Shown here: positions 6,515-14,875 of the stretch, one piece after another
How positions within the stretch are numbered: position 1 is the stretch's first letter
Layout of the letters: each line of letters begins with the position of its first letter
Program-made: the position numbers and the translations under genes
From: WRAI01 sp031549605
GTDB taxonomy: Bacteria; Bacillota; Clostridia; Oscillospirales; UBA929
Direction of reading: 5' to 3'
Assembly: GCA_031549605.1 (NCBI GenBank)
Contig: JAVBPM010000038.1
Coordinates: forward strand, 1-21,798
DNA length: 21,798 nt
The notes under the pieces: generated by a model
Told to the model about the DNA's origin: nothing
Seen by the model: the letters and a program-made list of their open reading frames with translations, nothing else
The model's database searches: none

Positions 6515-8338
6515 ATGAAAACAATCGGCATCGACTTAGGTACAACCAACTCTTGCGTGGCAGTCATCGAGGGCGGCGAACCCGTCGTCATCGCCAACGC
6601 CGAGGGCGCGCGCACCACGCCCAGCGTCGTGGCATTCAGCAAGGAAGGCGAGCGCATGGTCGGTCAGGTCGCGAAGCGTCAGGCCGTCACTAACGCCACG
6701 CGCACCATCCAGTCCATCAAGCGCGAGATGGGCACCGGCCACCGCGTCGACATCGACGGCAAAAAATACTCGCCCGAGGAAATCTCGGCTATGATCCTGC
6801 AAAAGCTCAAGGCCGACGCCGAGGCCTATCTGGGTGCGCCGGTGACCAAGGCGGTCATCACCGTGCCCGCCTACTTCACCGACAGCCAGCGTCAGGCGAC
6901 CAAGGATGCCGGCAAAATCGCGGGGCTTGAAGTGCTGCGTATCATCAATGAGCCGACGGCCGCGGCGCTGTCGTACGGGTTGGACAAGGAAAACGACCAG
7001 AAAATCATGGTCTACGACCTCGGCGGCGGCACATTTGACGTGTCGGTGCTGGAAATCGGCGACGGCGTACTCGAGGTGCTGGCCACCGCCGGCAACAACC
7101 GCCTGGGCGGCGACGACTTTGACGAATGCATCATGAACTGGCTGGTCGATGAGTTCAAAAAAAGCGACGGCATCGACCTCAAGAACGACCGCGCCGCCAT
7201 GCAGCGTCTGCGCGAAGCGGCCGAGAAGGCCAAAATCGAGCTGTCGGGCGTCATGCAGACCTCGATTTCGCTGCCCTACATCACCGCCGACGCCAACGGC
7301 CCCAAGCATTTGGAGATGTCGCTGACGCGCGCCAAGTTCAACGAGCTGACCGCCGCGCTGGTTGAAAAGACGATGGGTCCGGTCAAGCAGGCCATGACCG
7401 ACGCCGGCCTGCAGCCCAGCGACCTGAAAAAGGTGCTGCTGGTGGGCGGTTCGTCGCGCATCCCTGCCGTGCAGGACGCCGTCAAGAAATACACCGGCAC
7501 CGAGCCGTTTAAGGGCATCAACCCCGACGAGTGTGTCGCTATCGGTGCCGCCATTCAGGCCGGCGTGCTGGGCGGCGACGTCAAGGGGCTGCTGCTGCTC
7601 GACGTCACACCGCTGTCGCTGGGCCTTGAGACCGAGGGCGGCGTCTTTACCCGCCTGATTGACCGCAACACCACGATTCCGACCAAAAAAAGCCAGGTGT
7701 TCAGCACCGCCGCCGACGGCCAAACCAGCGTGGAAATTCACGTCTTGCAGGGCGAGCGCGAAATGGCGGCCGCCAACAAGACGCTGGGTCGCTTCCACCT
7801 CGACGGCATCATGCCGGCGCCGCGCGGCATTCCGCAGATTGAGGTCACCTTTGACATCGACGCCAACGGCATCGTGCACGTCACGGCGACCGATAAGGGC
7901 ACCGGTAAGGAGCAGAAGGTGACCATCACCGCCTCGACCAATATGAACAAGGACGACATTGAAAAGGCGGTGCGCGAGGCCGAGGCTCATGCCGAGGAGG
8001 ACAAGAAGTGGCACGAGGCCATCGAGGCCAAAAACACCGCCGACCAGATGATCTATTCGACACAAAAGACGCTGACCGAGCTGGGCGACAAGGCCAGCGA
8101 GGACGAGAAGAAAAACGTAAACGAAGCCATTGACAAGCTCAAGGAGGCCGTCGGCAAGGACGACGTCGAGGAAATCAAGCGCTTGACCGAAGAACTGGCC
8201 AAGGTATTCTACCCCATCAGCGAGCGCGTCTACCAAGAGGCCGCCGCCGCGGCACAAGCCGAGGCCGCCGCAAACGGCACCACCCCGCCCGACGCCGAGG
8301 TGGTCGAAGACGCCGAAGTCGTCGACGAGGAAAAGTAA
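6515..8338 (+). CDS. dnaK: Molecular chaperone DnaK (Hsp70)
   Basis: DnaK (607 aa, normal for Firmicutes) is the cytoplasmic Hsp70 chaperone, cycling with GrpE and DnaJ. The nucleotide-binding domain begins IGIDLGTTNSCVAVIEGG and contains VPAYFTDSQRQATKDAG, INEPTAAALSYGLDK and VYDLGGGTFDVS. The substrate-binding domain follows the linker VLLLDVTPLSLGLE (about residue 355 on), and the C-terminus is the acidic EVVEDAEVVDEEK tail. The ATG is preceded by ACGGAGGT. A 45-bp, strikingly A/T-rich spacer separates it from grpE. It is followed by a strong terminator, with no dnaJ in between. Confidence 0.98.
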   Translation: MKTIGIDLGTTNSCVAVIEGGEPVVIANAEGARTTPSVVAFSKEGERMVGQVAKRQAVTNATRTIQSIKREMGTGHRVDIDGKKYSPEEISAMILQKLKADAEAYLGAPVTKAVITVPAYFTDSQRQATKDAGKIAGLEVLRIINEPTAAALSYGLDKENDQKIMVYDLGGGTFDVSVLEIGDGVLEVLATAGNNRLGGDDFDECIMNWLVDEFKKSDGIDLKNDRAAMQRLREAAEKAKIELSGVMQTSISLPYITADANGPKHLEMSLTRAKFNELTAALVEKTMGPVKQAMTDAGLQPSDLKKVLLVGGSSRIPAVQDAVKKYTGTEPFKGINPDECVAIGAAIQAGVLGGDVKGLLLLDVTPLSLGLETEGGVFTRLIDRNTTIPTKKSQVFSTAADGQTSVEIHVLQGEREMAAANKTLGRFHLDGIMPAPRGIPQIEVTFDIDANGIVHVTATDKGTGKEQKVTITASTNMNKDDIEKAVREAEAHAEEDKKWHEAIEAKNTADQMIYSTQKTLTELGDKASEDEKKNVNEAIDKLKEAVGKDDVEEIKRLTEELAKVFYPISERVYQEAAAAAQAEAAANGTTPPDAEVVEDAEVVDEEK

Positions 8339-8349
8339 AGAGTGCAATA

Positions 8350-8386
8350 AAAAACCTGCTATGGGCTTCGCCCGTAGCAGGTTTTT
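8350..8386. terminator. Bidirectional terminator between dnaK and ltaS-like gene
   Basis: A 17-bp stem (8350-8366 with 8370-8386, one G-T pair) has a 3-nt loop, starts with five A and ends with five T. It lies 11 nt past dnaK and 6 nt past the stop of the convergent gene, so it can serve both. Confidence 0.93.
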
Positions 8387-8392
8387 GTTGTG

Positions 8393-10456
8393 TTATTGTT
8401 CCTTTGGGTGTTCCGAGCCGGTTAGCAGCGGCTCCAGCCAGCGGTAGTAATCGAGGTCGAGCATGGCCTCAGAGGCGGCAAATTTGGCGTTTACAATCTT
8501 GCTGACCGTTTCGACGTAGCTGTCGTCGACAGTCTCGCCCTCGTTGGGCGTAAATTCTTCGGTGCTGTGGAGGTAGCGACCCTTGTCAGTGACAAAGCTA
8601 CGCGAGTCAAAACAGACGAGTGCCGGCGAATTGCTGAGGATATCGGTGCCCATCAGCAGCCGCGAGTCAAACTTGAGTCCCAGCAGGTTGGAGATGGTGG
8701 GAATGATGTCCAAGTCGGTGCAGGGCTTGTCGATTTGCACCGGCTCCATGCCGTCGACGTACATAATCAACGAGCTGCGCGACAGGTCGATCTCATTGCT
8801 GACGTCCTGCCCAAATTCGGCGATCTCGTCGTTGGTCAGGCCGTAGGGATAGTGGTCGGGGCTGAGCACAATTAGCGTCTTATCGGCAATGCCTTTTTCA
8901 CGCAGCTTAGCCAGCAGCGTCGTCAGCGCCTTCTCCAACTCAAGGTTGCAGGCGACAAAGGCCTTGCAGCGCTCGGAATAGGGCAAATCCTTGACCGCGT
9001 CCTTGTGCCACTGCGCCATAATGTTGGCCGACCAGTCGTATTCCATGTGCCCGCTGACCGTCATGTAATAGGCGTGGAAGCGCGGCATGTCAATGTAGTC
9101 GTCAATCGACTTTTCAATCATCTCGTTGTCGCTCTCGGGCCAGATGTTGTCGTTGATGTCCAGTCCGTGCCCGGGGCCCTTGTACTCATAGCCCATGTTG
9201 GGATGTGACAGGTCGCGGTGATAGTAGTTGTAGGTGTTGTTGTGGTAGGCAAAGGGGTGGATTCCCAGCGACTCAAACTGGCGACCCATGGTATAAGGTA
9301 GCCACATCTTGTCGCGGCCGGTGCGGTAAAAACTCCACACGTCGGGCTTGGGTAGCAGTCCAACGCAGCTGACATACTCGCCGTCCGAGGTGCTGACCGC
9401 CCATGGCGGGTTGTAGAAATTGGTAAAGTTAAAGCCCTCGTGAATCATCTTGTACAGCGTCGGCGTCAGCTCTTTGCTGACGGCATAGGGCGCAAACGAC
9501 TCGGCTGTCAGCATTATGAGGTTGTAGCCCTCGAATTTGCCGGTGTATTCGTTTTTTTCGCTGGGGGCGCACTTGGCAAAGTACTCGTTTAGCTGCTTGA
9601 GACGCTCGTCTTCCGACTCATCGGCCAACTTCTGAAAGTCGATGTCCAGCGCGTTGTATTCCGTTTTGCCCGGCGACGGCGCAACGGTCGGTGTCGTGCC
9701 ACCGCCGGTACCCGTGGAGGTCGGCGCCACCGTCGGCGACGGATTGCCGCTCTCAATGGGCAGGTTGCCGATATCGTCAAGCGACGAGTCGGGCGCCGGC
9801 TCGACCAGCGTGCCCATGGCTTGGATGCCCAGTGCGCCGAATAGACCGCTGCGCTCGTACAGTGTGTTAATGCTGCTGTTGCGGCCGTAGAAATCGCCCA
9901 GCGCAGAGTTTTTGTCACGCGCGGCCGGAATGTAGGTTAGCCAGATAAAAAGATTGGCAATGGTGGCGATGGCCACGACAAAGAGCACATGGTTGCGCTT
10001 GGCGACAGGCGTGCGCAGCTTTTTCTCAAACTTATGAGTGGCCCACAGCGACAGTGCAGCCAGCTCAATCCAAAGCGTGCTCTCGACGATGGCCGAGATC
10101 ATCTTGCCAAAGAAACTGGTCATGGCCTGAGCGCCGTTTTCCACCGAGCCGATGACCCAAAACACGGGGAAGATGTGCTTGTATACGACTTGCGAACTGA
10201 CGATAAAGGCCAGAACGCCCATGATGGCAATCGCCCATTTGCGCCGCACACGCGCTGGTATCAGCGTGATGACAGCCGCAAGGGTGATGGCCAGTGGCAG
10301 TGTGGTTAGCAGAACGCGAAAGAGCGACAACGTAAAGGGCGTGTCCATGGACGAGATGCGCAGTAGCAGTTCAAAATAATAAAGGCACAACCAATAAAAC
10401 AGCGTTCGGATGAGAAACGCTGTTCGAAAGGCTGCTGTGCGCTGCAGATTGTACAT
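8393..10456 (-). CDS. LTA synthase family membrane sulfatase (polyglycerol-phosphate-type transferase)
   Basis: The 687-aa protein has the LtaS architecture: five predicted N-terminal membrane helices (about residues 10-200) and an extracellular alkaline-phosphatase/sulfatase-fold domain. In LtaS proteins this domain transfers glycerol-phosphate from phosphatidylglycerol to lipoteichoic acid. Metal/catalytic candidates are Glu319 (MLTAESF), the Thr nucleophile Thr356 (AVSTSDGEY), His in VSGHMEY, and Asp534-His535 (LSPDHYPYG). The Thr, rather than formylglycine Cys/Ser, argues against a true sulfatase. Between the helices and the enzyme lies a Pro/Thr/Ser/Gly linker with two PTVAP copies. The start ATG 10456 has AAGGGGA upstream; a longer frame to 10531 lacks one. 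The exact polymer made is unknown. It lies 75 bp after the XRE gene and is probably co-transcribed. Confidence 0.85.
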   Translation of the reverse strand: MYNLQRTAAFRTAFLIRTLFYWLCLYYFELLLRISSMDTPFTLSLFRVLLTTLPLAITLAAVITLIPARVRRKWAIAIMGVLAFIVSSQVVYKHIFPVFWVIGSVENGAQAMTSFFGKMISAIVESTLWIELAALSLWATHKFEKKLRTPVAKRNHVLFVVAIATIANLFIWLTYIPAARDKNSALGDFYGRNSSINTLYERSGLFGALGIQAMGTLVEPAPDSSLDDIGNLPIESGNPSPTVAPTSTGTGGGTTPTVAPSPGKTEYNALDIDFQKLADESEDERLKQLNEYFAKCAPSEKNEYTGKFEGYNLIMLTAESFAPYAVSKELTPTLYKMIHEGFNFTNFYNPPWAVSTSDGEYVSCVGLLPKPDVWSFYRTGRDKMWLPYTMGRQFESLGIHPFAYHNNTYNYYHRDLSHPNMGYEYKGPGHGLDINDNIWPESDNEMIEKSIDDYIDMPRFHAYYMTVSGHMEYDWSANIMAQWHKDAVKDLPYSERCKAFVACNLELEKALTTLLAKLREKGIADKTLIVLSPDHYPYGLTNDEIAEFGQDVSNEIDLSRSSLIMYVDGMEPVQIDKPCTDLDIIPTISNLLGLKFDSRLLMGTDILSNSPALVCFDSRSFVTDKGRYLHSTEEFTPNEGETVDDSYVETVSKIVNAKFAASEAMLDLDYYRWLEPLLTGSEHPKEQ

Positions 10457-10531
10457 GTGCGTTCCCCTTGCATTGTAGAAATAGGTGTCAGCGAAAAGCA
10501 TTATACGCCCGTTGGCGACACGATGCAACAA

Positions 10532-10972
10532 TTATCGTTTCTTTTTGGGGAACAGCAGTCGTGTAATAGCGACAACACCGACCACCGCGGCGGCACCGGC
10601 GGCGGCGCCGATCGCCAGCGTGCTGGTCAGGTCGCGCTCATCGGCGCCTGGAATGACAAAACGGGTGTCGTTTTCATCGTCGTCAGCCGAAAAATCGATG
10701 GTCAGCTGGTCGAGGTCATCGTCCTCGGGCGGTTGCTCCGCCTCAATAGACTGTGCCGCTGCGCGTGCCGCCAGCGGGTTATCGCTCAGCAGTGCGTCGA
10801 CCGACAGGTCGAAAACACGGCTCAGCTGTAGCAGCTTATCGAGGTCGGGCTGTGACTGACCGCTCTCCCACTTGGAGACCGCCTGCCGCGACACGCTGAC
10901 CGCCTCGGCCAGCTGCTCCTGCGACAGCCCCTGTGATTTACGCAGCTCTTGAATTTGACGTGAAATATCCAT
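10532..10972 (-). CDS. XRE-family helix-turn-helix protein with C-terminal membrane helix
   Basis: The 146-aa protein starts with a Cro/CI-type HTH (about residues 3-60: LRKSQGLSQEQLAEAVSVSR, QAVSKWESGQSQPDLDKLLQL). An acidic, probably disordered linker (EDDDLDQLTIDFSADDDEND) follows, then one hydrophobic helix (about residues 117-140) and a positive KKKR end. This suggests a DNA-binding protein tethered to the membrane by its C-terminus, an arrangement seen in various Firmicute XRE proteins. The ATG at 10972 has AGGAGGG 6 nt upstream; the frame extends to 11014 without a ribosome site. It lies just upstream of the LtaS-like gene on the same strand, and a role in envelope-linked regulation is inference. 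Confidence 0.88.
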   Translation of the reverse strand: MDISRQIQELRKSQGLSQEQLAEAVSVSRQAVSKWESGQSQPDLDKLLQLSRVFDLSVDALLSDNPLAARAAAQSIEAEQPPEDDDLDQLTIDFSADDDENDTRFVIPGADERDLTSTLAIGAAAGAAAVVGVVAITRLLFPKKKR

Positions 10973-11005
10973 GGGTTTCCCTCCTGTTCGGGGTTGTTTG
11001 ACACC

Positions 11006-11034
11006 ATTGTACACGTCTTTTTACGCTTTGGCAA
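11006..11034 (-). promoter_or_regulatory. Sigma-A promoter of XRE-ltaS-like operon
   Basis: On the minus strand TTGCCA (11029-11034) is spaced 17 bp from TACAAT (11006-11011). This gives a short leader of about 25-30 nt before the XRE start codon. Confidence 0.75.
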
Positions 11035-11052
11035 TGGTGCAATGAAAGGAAA

Positions 11053-11083
11053 GCAGCCGATGGGGCCAAAGTCCACCGGCTGC
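11053..11083 (-). terminator. Probable terminator of the fucose operon
   Basis: GCAGCCG (11053-11059) pairs with CGGCTGC (11077-11083), and inner TGG/CCA pairing lengthens the stem. On the minus strand, 14 nt after the fucU stop, it is followed by TTTCCTTTC, an imperfect T-tract. This makes it a plausible but weak intrinsic terminator. Confidence 0.6.
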
Positions 11084-11097
11084 GTATAACTGGGTGC

Positions 11098-11523
11098 CTA
11101 CAAAACGCCCTTGCGCAAAATAATGTTGGCGTACAGCGCGTTTTCGCCCGTGGCCACAATGGCGTAGGCCTGTTTGGCGCGCTCGTAAAAAGCGAAGCGT
11201 TCAACCCACTCAAAATTGTGGTAGACCGGCTCAAACTGCTGCACAATGGAGCGGTACTCCATCCAGATGGTGGGCTGCACATCGTCGCCGTCGACGACCT
11301 GCATCAGCGCCACCTGTTTTTCGCTGTATTTGTCGAGCGGAAAGAGCTGCAGAATGGCCTTGAGCAGCTCGGTGCCACTGTGCCCGTCGCAGCGCACCAG
11401 CCGCTGAGCCATGCCGGCGGCCGGAAAGTTGCCGTCGCCAATGACCAGCTCGTCGCCGTGCCCCATTTCCATCAGAATCTTGAGCAGCTCGGGCGGTAGA
11501 ATGGGCGAAATCCCTTTCAGCAT
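11098..11523 (-). CDS. fucU: L-fucose mutarotase (RbsD/FucU family)
   Basis: The 141-aa protein is of the RbsD/FucU family and matches the FucU subgroup. These enzymes interconvert the alpha and beta anomers of L-fucose (RbsD acts on ribose), feeding the right anomer to the isomerase. The N-terminal LKGISPILPPELLKILMEMG and the catalytic segment with His22 and Asp30 (GHGDELVIGDGNFPA) are typical, as is the C-terminal FYERAKQAYAIVATGE. The length is normal (about 140 aa). It starts 6 nt after the fucI stop with only a weak ribosome site, suggesting translational coupling. It is the last gene of the operon. Confidence 0.93.
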   Translation of the reverse strand: MLKGISPILPPELLKILMEMGHGDELVIGDGNFPAAGMAQRLVRCDGHSGTELLKAILQLFPLDKYSEKQVALMQVVDGDDVQPTIWMEYRSIVQQFEPVYHNFEWVERFAFYERAKQAYAIVATGENALYANIILRKGVL

Positions 11524-11529
11524 GGCCGC

Positions 11530-13317
11530 TTACCGGTAGAGCGGCCCGTAGTGTCGGCAGGCGGCGTAGTCAGCGGCCTGCGTGTCCTGCGTGCCAAAGG
11601 CGGCCCAGCTGTGCGGACGGTAGACGCTGTCGGCGTCGACGTTGTGCATGGAAACCGGGATGCGCAGCATGCTGCACAATGTAATCAAATCGGCACCGAC
11701 ATGGCCGTAGACGGTGACGCTGTGGTTGGCGCCCCAGTTGGCCATCACGCTGTACACGTCGGCAAAGGCGCCCTCGCCGGTCAGGCGCGGCACAAACCAA
11801 GTCGTCGGCCACGTCTTGTCAGTGCGCACGTCGAGCGCGTTGTGAATGATGTCGTCCACGACCACGGTCTGACCCTCGGCAATCTGCATAACCGGCCCAA
11901 CGCCGTCGACCATGTTGACGCGCAGCATGGTGACCGGCAGCTCGGCAATGTTCTTGAAGTGACTGGAGAAGCCGCCGCCGCGGAAGTACTCGTAGTTGGC
12001 GCGGCACCAGTCGGTGGCATTGAGACAGGCGTCGATGTCCTGCTGGCTCATCTCCCAGAACGGCTTCATGCAGCCCTCGCCCTTGCTGTTCTTGGCGGCG
12101 CCGGTGCCGTCCAGCGCTGTCGCGCCCGAGTTGATCAGATGGATAAAGCCGCCGGCCGCCGCGCCCTCGGCTTTTTGGCCGCTGACGCGCTCAACCGCCT
12201 CGGGACTCCAGTAGGTGCGCACGTCATGGAAGCAGGGCGCGATGTTGGACACCAGTGTGCCCAGCAGCATGGAAACGCCGTTGAGCGTGTCGTTTTCGGT
12301 GGCAAAAGCCGTCGGCTTGCGCGCGCCGTTCCAGTCAAAGGTTGAGGCCATAATGGCTTCGGTAAAGTCGGCATTAGGCAGCCAATCGGTCCAGGCGCGC
12401 TGGCCTTGGAACCCGCCGGCGATGGCGTTTTTACCCAGCGCCTCCTCGTGCCAGCCCAGCTTGGCCAGCTCGGGGTTTCCGTACAGCAGGTCGCGGATGA
12501 CCATGGTCATTTTGGTGACAAACTCCCAGTCCTGCTCGGCCGGGACGACCTTGGATTTGGTGATGACATCGGGCAGCTGCTTGCCTGCGTTGACGTCCAT
12601 GCCCTCGCGGCAGTTCTGCTTAACCCACGCCAACGCGCGCTCGTACTCGGCGGGGTCATAAATGCCAAGCTTAATGCGGCGCAGGACGTCGGTCATATCG
12701 ACCCATTCGGCACGGATGCCGAGGTGTTTCTGGAACAGTGCCTCGTCGCAGTAGCTGCCGGCAATGCCCATCGACACGGCGCCGACGTTGACGTAGGATT
12801 TGTTTTTCATCTGACCGACCGCTGCGGCGCAGCGGGCAAAGCGCAGAATTTTTTCGGCCACATCGGCCGGAATGGTGTTGTCGGAGATGTCCTGTACATC
12901 CCTGCCGTAAATGCTGAATGCGGGCAGACCCTTCTGCGCGTAGGCGGCCATAACGGCGGCCAGATAGACTGCCCCGGGACGCTCGGTGCCGTTGAAGCCC
13001 CATACCGCCTTGATGGTCTTGGGGTTCATGTCAAAGGTTTGGGAACCGTAGCACCAGCAGGGGGTAACGGTCAGCGTGGCCACGACGTTCTGGCTGGCGA
13101 ACGCCTCATCGCAGAGCGCGGCTTCGGCGCCGCCGCCGATGGTGGTCGGGCTGATGACGCACTGCACCGGCGTGCCGTCGGCATAGCGCAGGCTGTCGGA
13201 AATCAGCGCGGCGGCCGCCTTGGCCATACCCATTGTTTTTTCCTCCAGGCTCTCGCGCACGCCGCCCCATCGACCGTCAATGGTCGGGCGAATACCAATC
13301 TTGGGATAGTTGCTCAT
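11530..13317 (-). CDS. fucI: L-fucose isomerase
   Basis: FucI (595 aa; the E. coli enzyme is 591) converts L-fucose to L-fuculose, and also D-arabinose to D-ribulose, using Mn2+. The sequence is colinear with the E. coli enzyme from my memory of it. The metal/catalytic residues known for the family fall at Glu341 (ATEND), Asp365 (FHDVRTYWSP) and His532 (NWGANH), each shifted by +4 relative to E. coli 337/361/528. The N-terminal IGIRPTIDGRWGGVRESLE is also conserved. The ATG overlaps the kinase stop by 4 nt (ATGA), with AGGAGGAAAG upstream. No truncation is seen. True substrate choice (fucose or D-arabinose) cannot be read from sequence. Confidence 0.96.
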   Translation of the reverse strand: MSNYPKIGIRPTIDGRWGGVRESLEEKTMGMAKAAAALISDSLRYADGTPVQCVISPTTIGGGAEAALCDEAFASQNVVATLTVTPCWCYGSQTFDMNPKTIKAVWGFNGTERPGAVYLAAVMAAYAQKGLPAFSIYGRDVQDISDNTIPADVAEKILRFARCAAAVGQMKNKSYVNVGAVSMGIAGSYCDEALFQKHLGIRAEWVDMTDVLRRIKLGIYDPAEYERALAWVKQNCREGMDVNAGKQLPDVITKSKVVPAEQDWEFVTKMTMVIRDLLYGNPELAKLGWHEEALGKNAIAGGFQGQRAWTDWLPNADFTEAIMASTFDWNGARKPTAFATENDTLNGVSMLLGTLVSNIAPCFHDVRTYWSPEAVERVSGQKAEGAAAGGFIHLINSGATALDGTGAAKNSKGEGCMKPFWEMSQQDIDACLNATDWCRANYEYFRGGGFSSHFKNIAELPVTMLRVNMVDGVGPVMQIAEGQTVVVDDIIHNALDVRTDKTWPTTWFVPRLTGEGAFADVYSVMANWGANHSVTVYGHVGADLITLCSMLRIPVSMHNVDADSVYRPHSWAAFGTQDTQAADYAACRHYGPLYR

Positions 13318-14786
13318 TTTACTTTCCTCCTATCTAAAATGTCGGTAAAGCTCTTATATTGTTGAGAGTAAAGCGCTGTGTTGCGCGGCTCGTATCTCGT
13401 ATTTTCAAAGCTGTTGCGGACGATGTTGCGCGCGGCGGCCAGATTGTCGATGTGGCCCAGTGCGATGTGCTGAATGATGGCGTTGCCGATGGCCGTCGCC
13501 TCAATGGGGCCGGCCAGCACCGGGCAGCCGGTGGCGTTGGCCGTTTGCTGGCACAAAAACGCGTCCTTAATGCCGCCGCCGACCATGTGCAGGCAGGAGT
13601 TGGGCGTTTCAGTAATGGCGGCAATTTTCGTGGCGGTGTCGCGGTATTTCATGGCCAGGCTGTCGTACACCGCGCGCAGCGCCTGCTTTTGGTCGGGCGT
13701 GCCCTGCCCGGTGGCCTGACAGTAGGCCACAATGGCGTCCAGCATGTTGTCCGGCGACAGAAAGGCGTCGTCGCAGGGGTCAATGAAGAAGGCAAAGGGC
13801 GCCGAGCCAAGAGCCATATTCATCAGGTCATCGTAGCTGACGTTTTGGCCGCTGTCACGCAGGTTCTTGCGGCACTGCTGCAATAGCCATGTGCCGCTGA
13901 TATTGCAGAGATAGGTAATCTTGTCGTTGTAGCCGGTCTCGTTGGTCAGCTCGTACTGAGCACTCAACTGGCTCAGAACAGGCTGGCTGCGCTCCTTGCC
14001 CAGCAGGCTCCATGTGCCGGAACTGAGAAACAGCGCGTTGTCGTCAACCAGCGGCGCGGCGGCGACAGCACAGGCGGTGTCGTGACCGGCCACGGAAATA
14101 ACCTTGACTTGTTTACAGGACAGCTCCTCGCATAGCTCAGGCCGCAAAGTGCCCAGTAGACTGCCGCTGTCGACTACCGGTCGCAGTATGTTGGACGGTA
14201 GCTGCAAGCGAGCCAGCAGCTCGCTGTCCCACTGCTTGGTGGTGGGGTTAAGCAGCTGTGAGGTTGAGGCAATGCTGACTTCAGCGGTGCGGTGGTCTGT
14301 CAGTATCCAGCCCAGCAGGTCGGGCATAAACAATAGGTCGGTGGCACGCTTGAGCAGCTCGGGCCGTTGTTGCTGCAACGAGTAGAGCTGAAAGAGTGTA
14401 TTGATCTCCATGATTTGAATGCCGGTGCGAGCGTACAGCTCCTCTTGCGAGACGGCGGCACTGACCTGCTTGAGCGTGCCAACCGTGCGCGCGTCGCGGT
14501 AGTGTACCGGCCATTCCAGCAGCCCGTCGGCGTCGAGCAGCCCAAAGTCAACGCCCCAGGTGTCGATGCCGATGCTGTCAAAGTCGTACTCGGCGGCTGC
14601 CTTTTGAATGCCCAGCTTAATATTGGTCGTCAGCGCGTCCATGTCCCAGTGCAGTCGATCGCCGATTTTAACCGGCGTGTTGTCAAAACGGTGCACCTCG
14701 TGCAGCACCAGCTTGCCGCCGGATAGTCCGCACACAATGGCGCGACCGCTGGAGGCGCCCAAATCAATAGTCAATACAGTTTTCAT
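13314..14786 (-). CDS. FGGY-family carbohydrate kinase, rhamnulokinase (RhaB)-like; probable L-fuculokinase
   Basis: The 490-aa protein is a sugar kinase of the FGGY family, closest in motif pattern to RhaB (489 aa in E. coli). Visible motifs are the N-terminal phosphate loop TIDLGASSGRAIV, SIGIDTWGVDFGLLD, LLFMPDLLGWILT, AGHDTACAVAAAPL and FLSSGTWSLLG. RhaB phosphorylates L-rhamnulose at O-1. Lying between a sugar-binding protein and fucI, this kinase most likely makes L-fuculose-1-phosphate (or a ribulose phosphate), a role often filled by RhaB-like enzymes in Firmicutes and Bacteroides. The start is ATG 14786 with CGAGGT upstream; the frame runs on to 14933 but that part crosses a hairpin and lacks a ribosome site. 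I leave the symbol blank because substrate specificity is unproven. Confidence 0.9.
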   Translation of the reverse strand: MKTVLTIDLGASSGRAIVCGLSGGKLVLHEVHRFDNTPVKIGDRLHWDMDALTTNIKLGIQKAAAEYDFDSIGIDTWGVDFGLLDADGLLEWPVHYRDARTVGTLKQVSAAVSQEELYARTGIQIMEINTLFQLYSLQQQRPELLKRATDLLFMPDLLGWILTDHRTAEVSIASTSQLLNPTTKQWDSELLARLQLPSNILRPVVDSGSLLGTLRPELCEELSCKQVKVISVAGHDTACAVAAAPLVDDNALFLSSGTWSLLGKERSQPVLSQLSAQYELTNETGYNDKITYLCNISGTWLLQQCRKNLRDSGQNVSYDDLMNMALGSAPFAFFIDPCDDAFLSPDNMLDAIVAYCQATGQGTPDQKQALRAVYDSLAMKYRDTATKIAAITETPNSCLHMVGGGIKDAFLCQQTANATGCPVLAGPIEATAIGNAIIQHIALGHIDNLAAARNIVRNSFENTRYEPRNTALYSQQYKSFTDILDRRKVK

Positions 14787-14819
14787 AGTCGACCTCGTTT
14801 TTATAGAGTCAGAGGGTAG

Positions 14820-14852
14820 TTGTATGGGACGCCGTAAAGACGTCCCATACAA
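14820..14852 (-). other. Intercistronic stem-loop between SBP and kinase genes
   Basis: TTGTATGGGACG (14820-14831) and CGTCCCATACAA (14841-14852) form a perfect 12-bp stem with a 9-nt loop, in the 89-bp gap between the binding-protein stop and the kinase start. No T-tract follows on the minus strand. It is therefore more likely an mRNA-stabilising or partially terminating hairpin than a full terminator. Such structures commonly keep binding-protein levels above those of downstream enzymes. Confidence 0.7.
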
Positions 14853-14875
14853 TAAGTTGATAAGTAGTGGTTGAA

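Noticed and set aside
6536..8347. 603-aa open frame on the minus strand opposite dnaK
   Set aside because: Long antisense frames opposite dnaK are a well-known by-product of its GC-rich codon use. The translation is low-complexity (His, Val, Gly, Leu-rich), has no ribosome site, and the + strand clearly encodes DnaK.
12406..13365. 319-aa plus-strand open frame opposite fucI
   Set aside because: It is fully antisense to a well-conserved FucI, lacks a recognisable domain or ribosome site, and its composition reflects the codon bias of the opposite strand.
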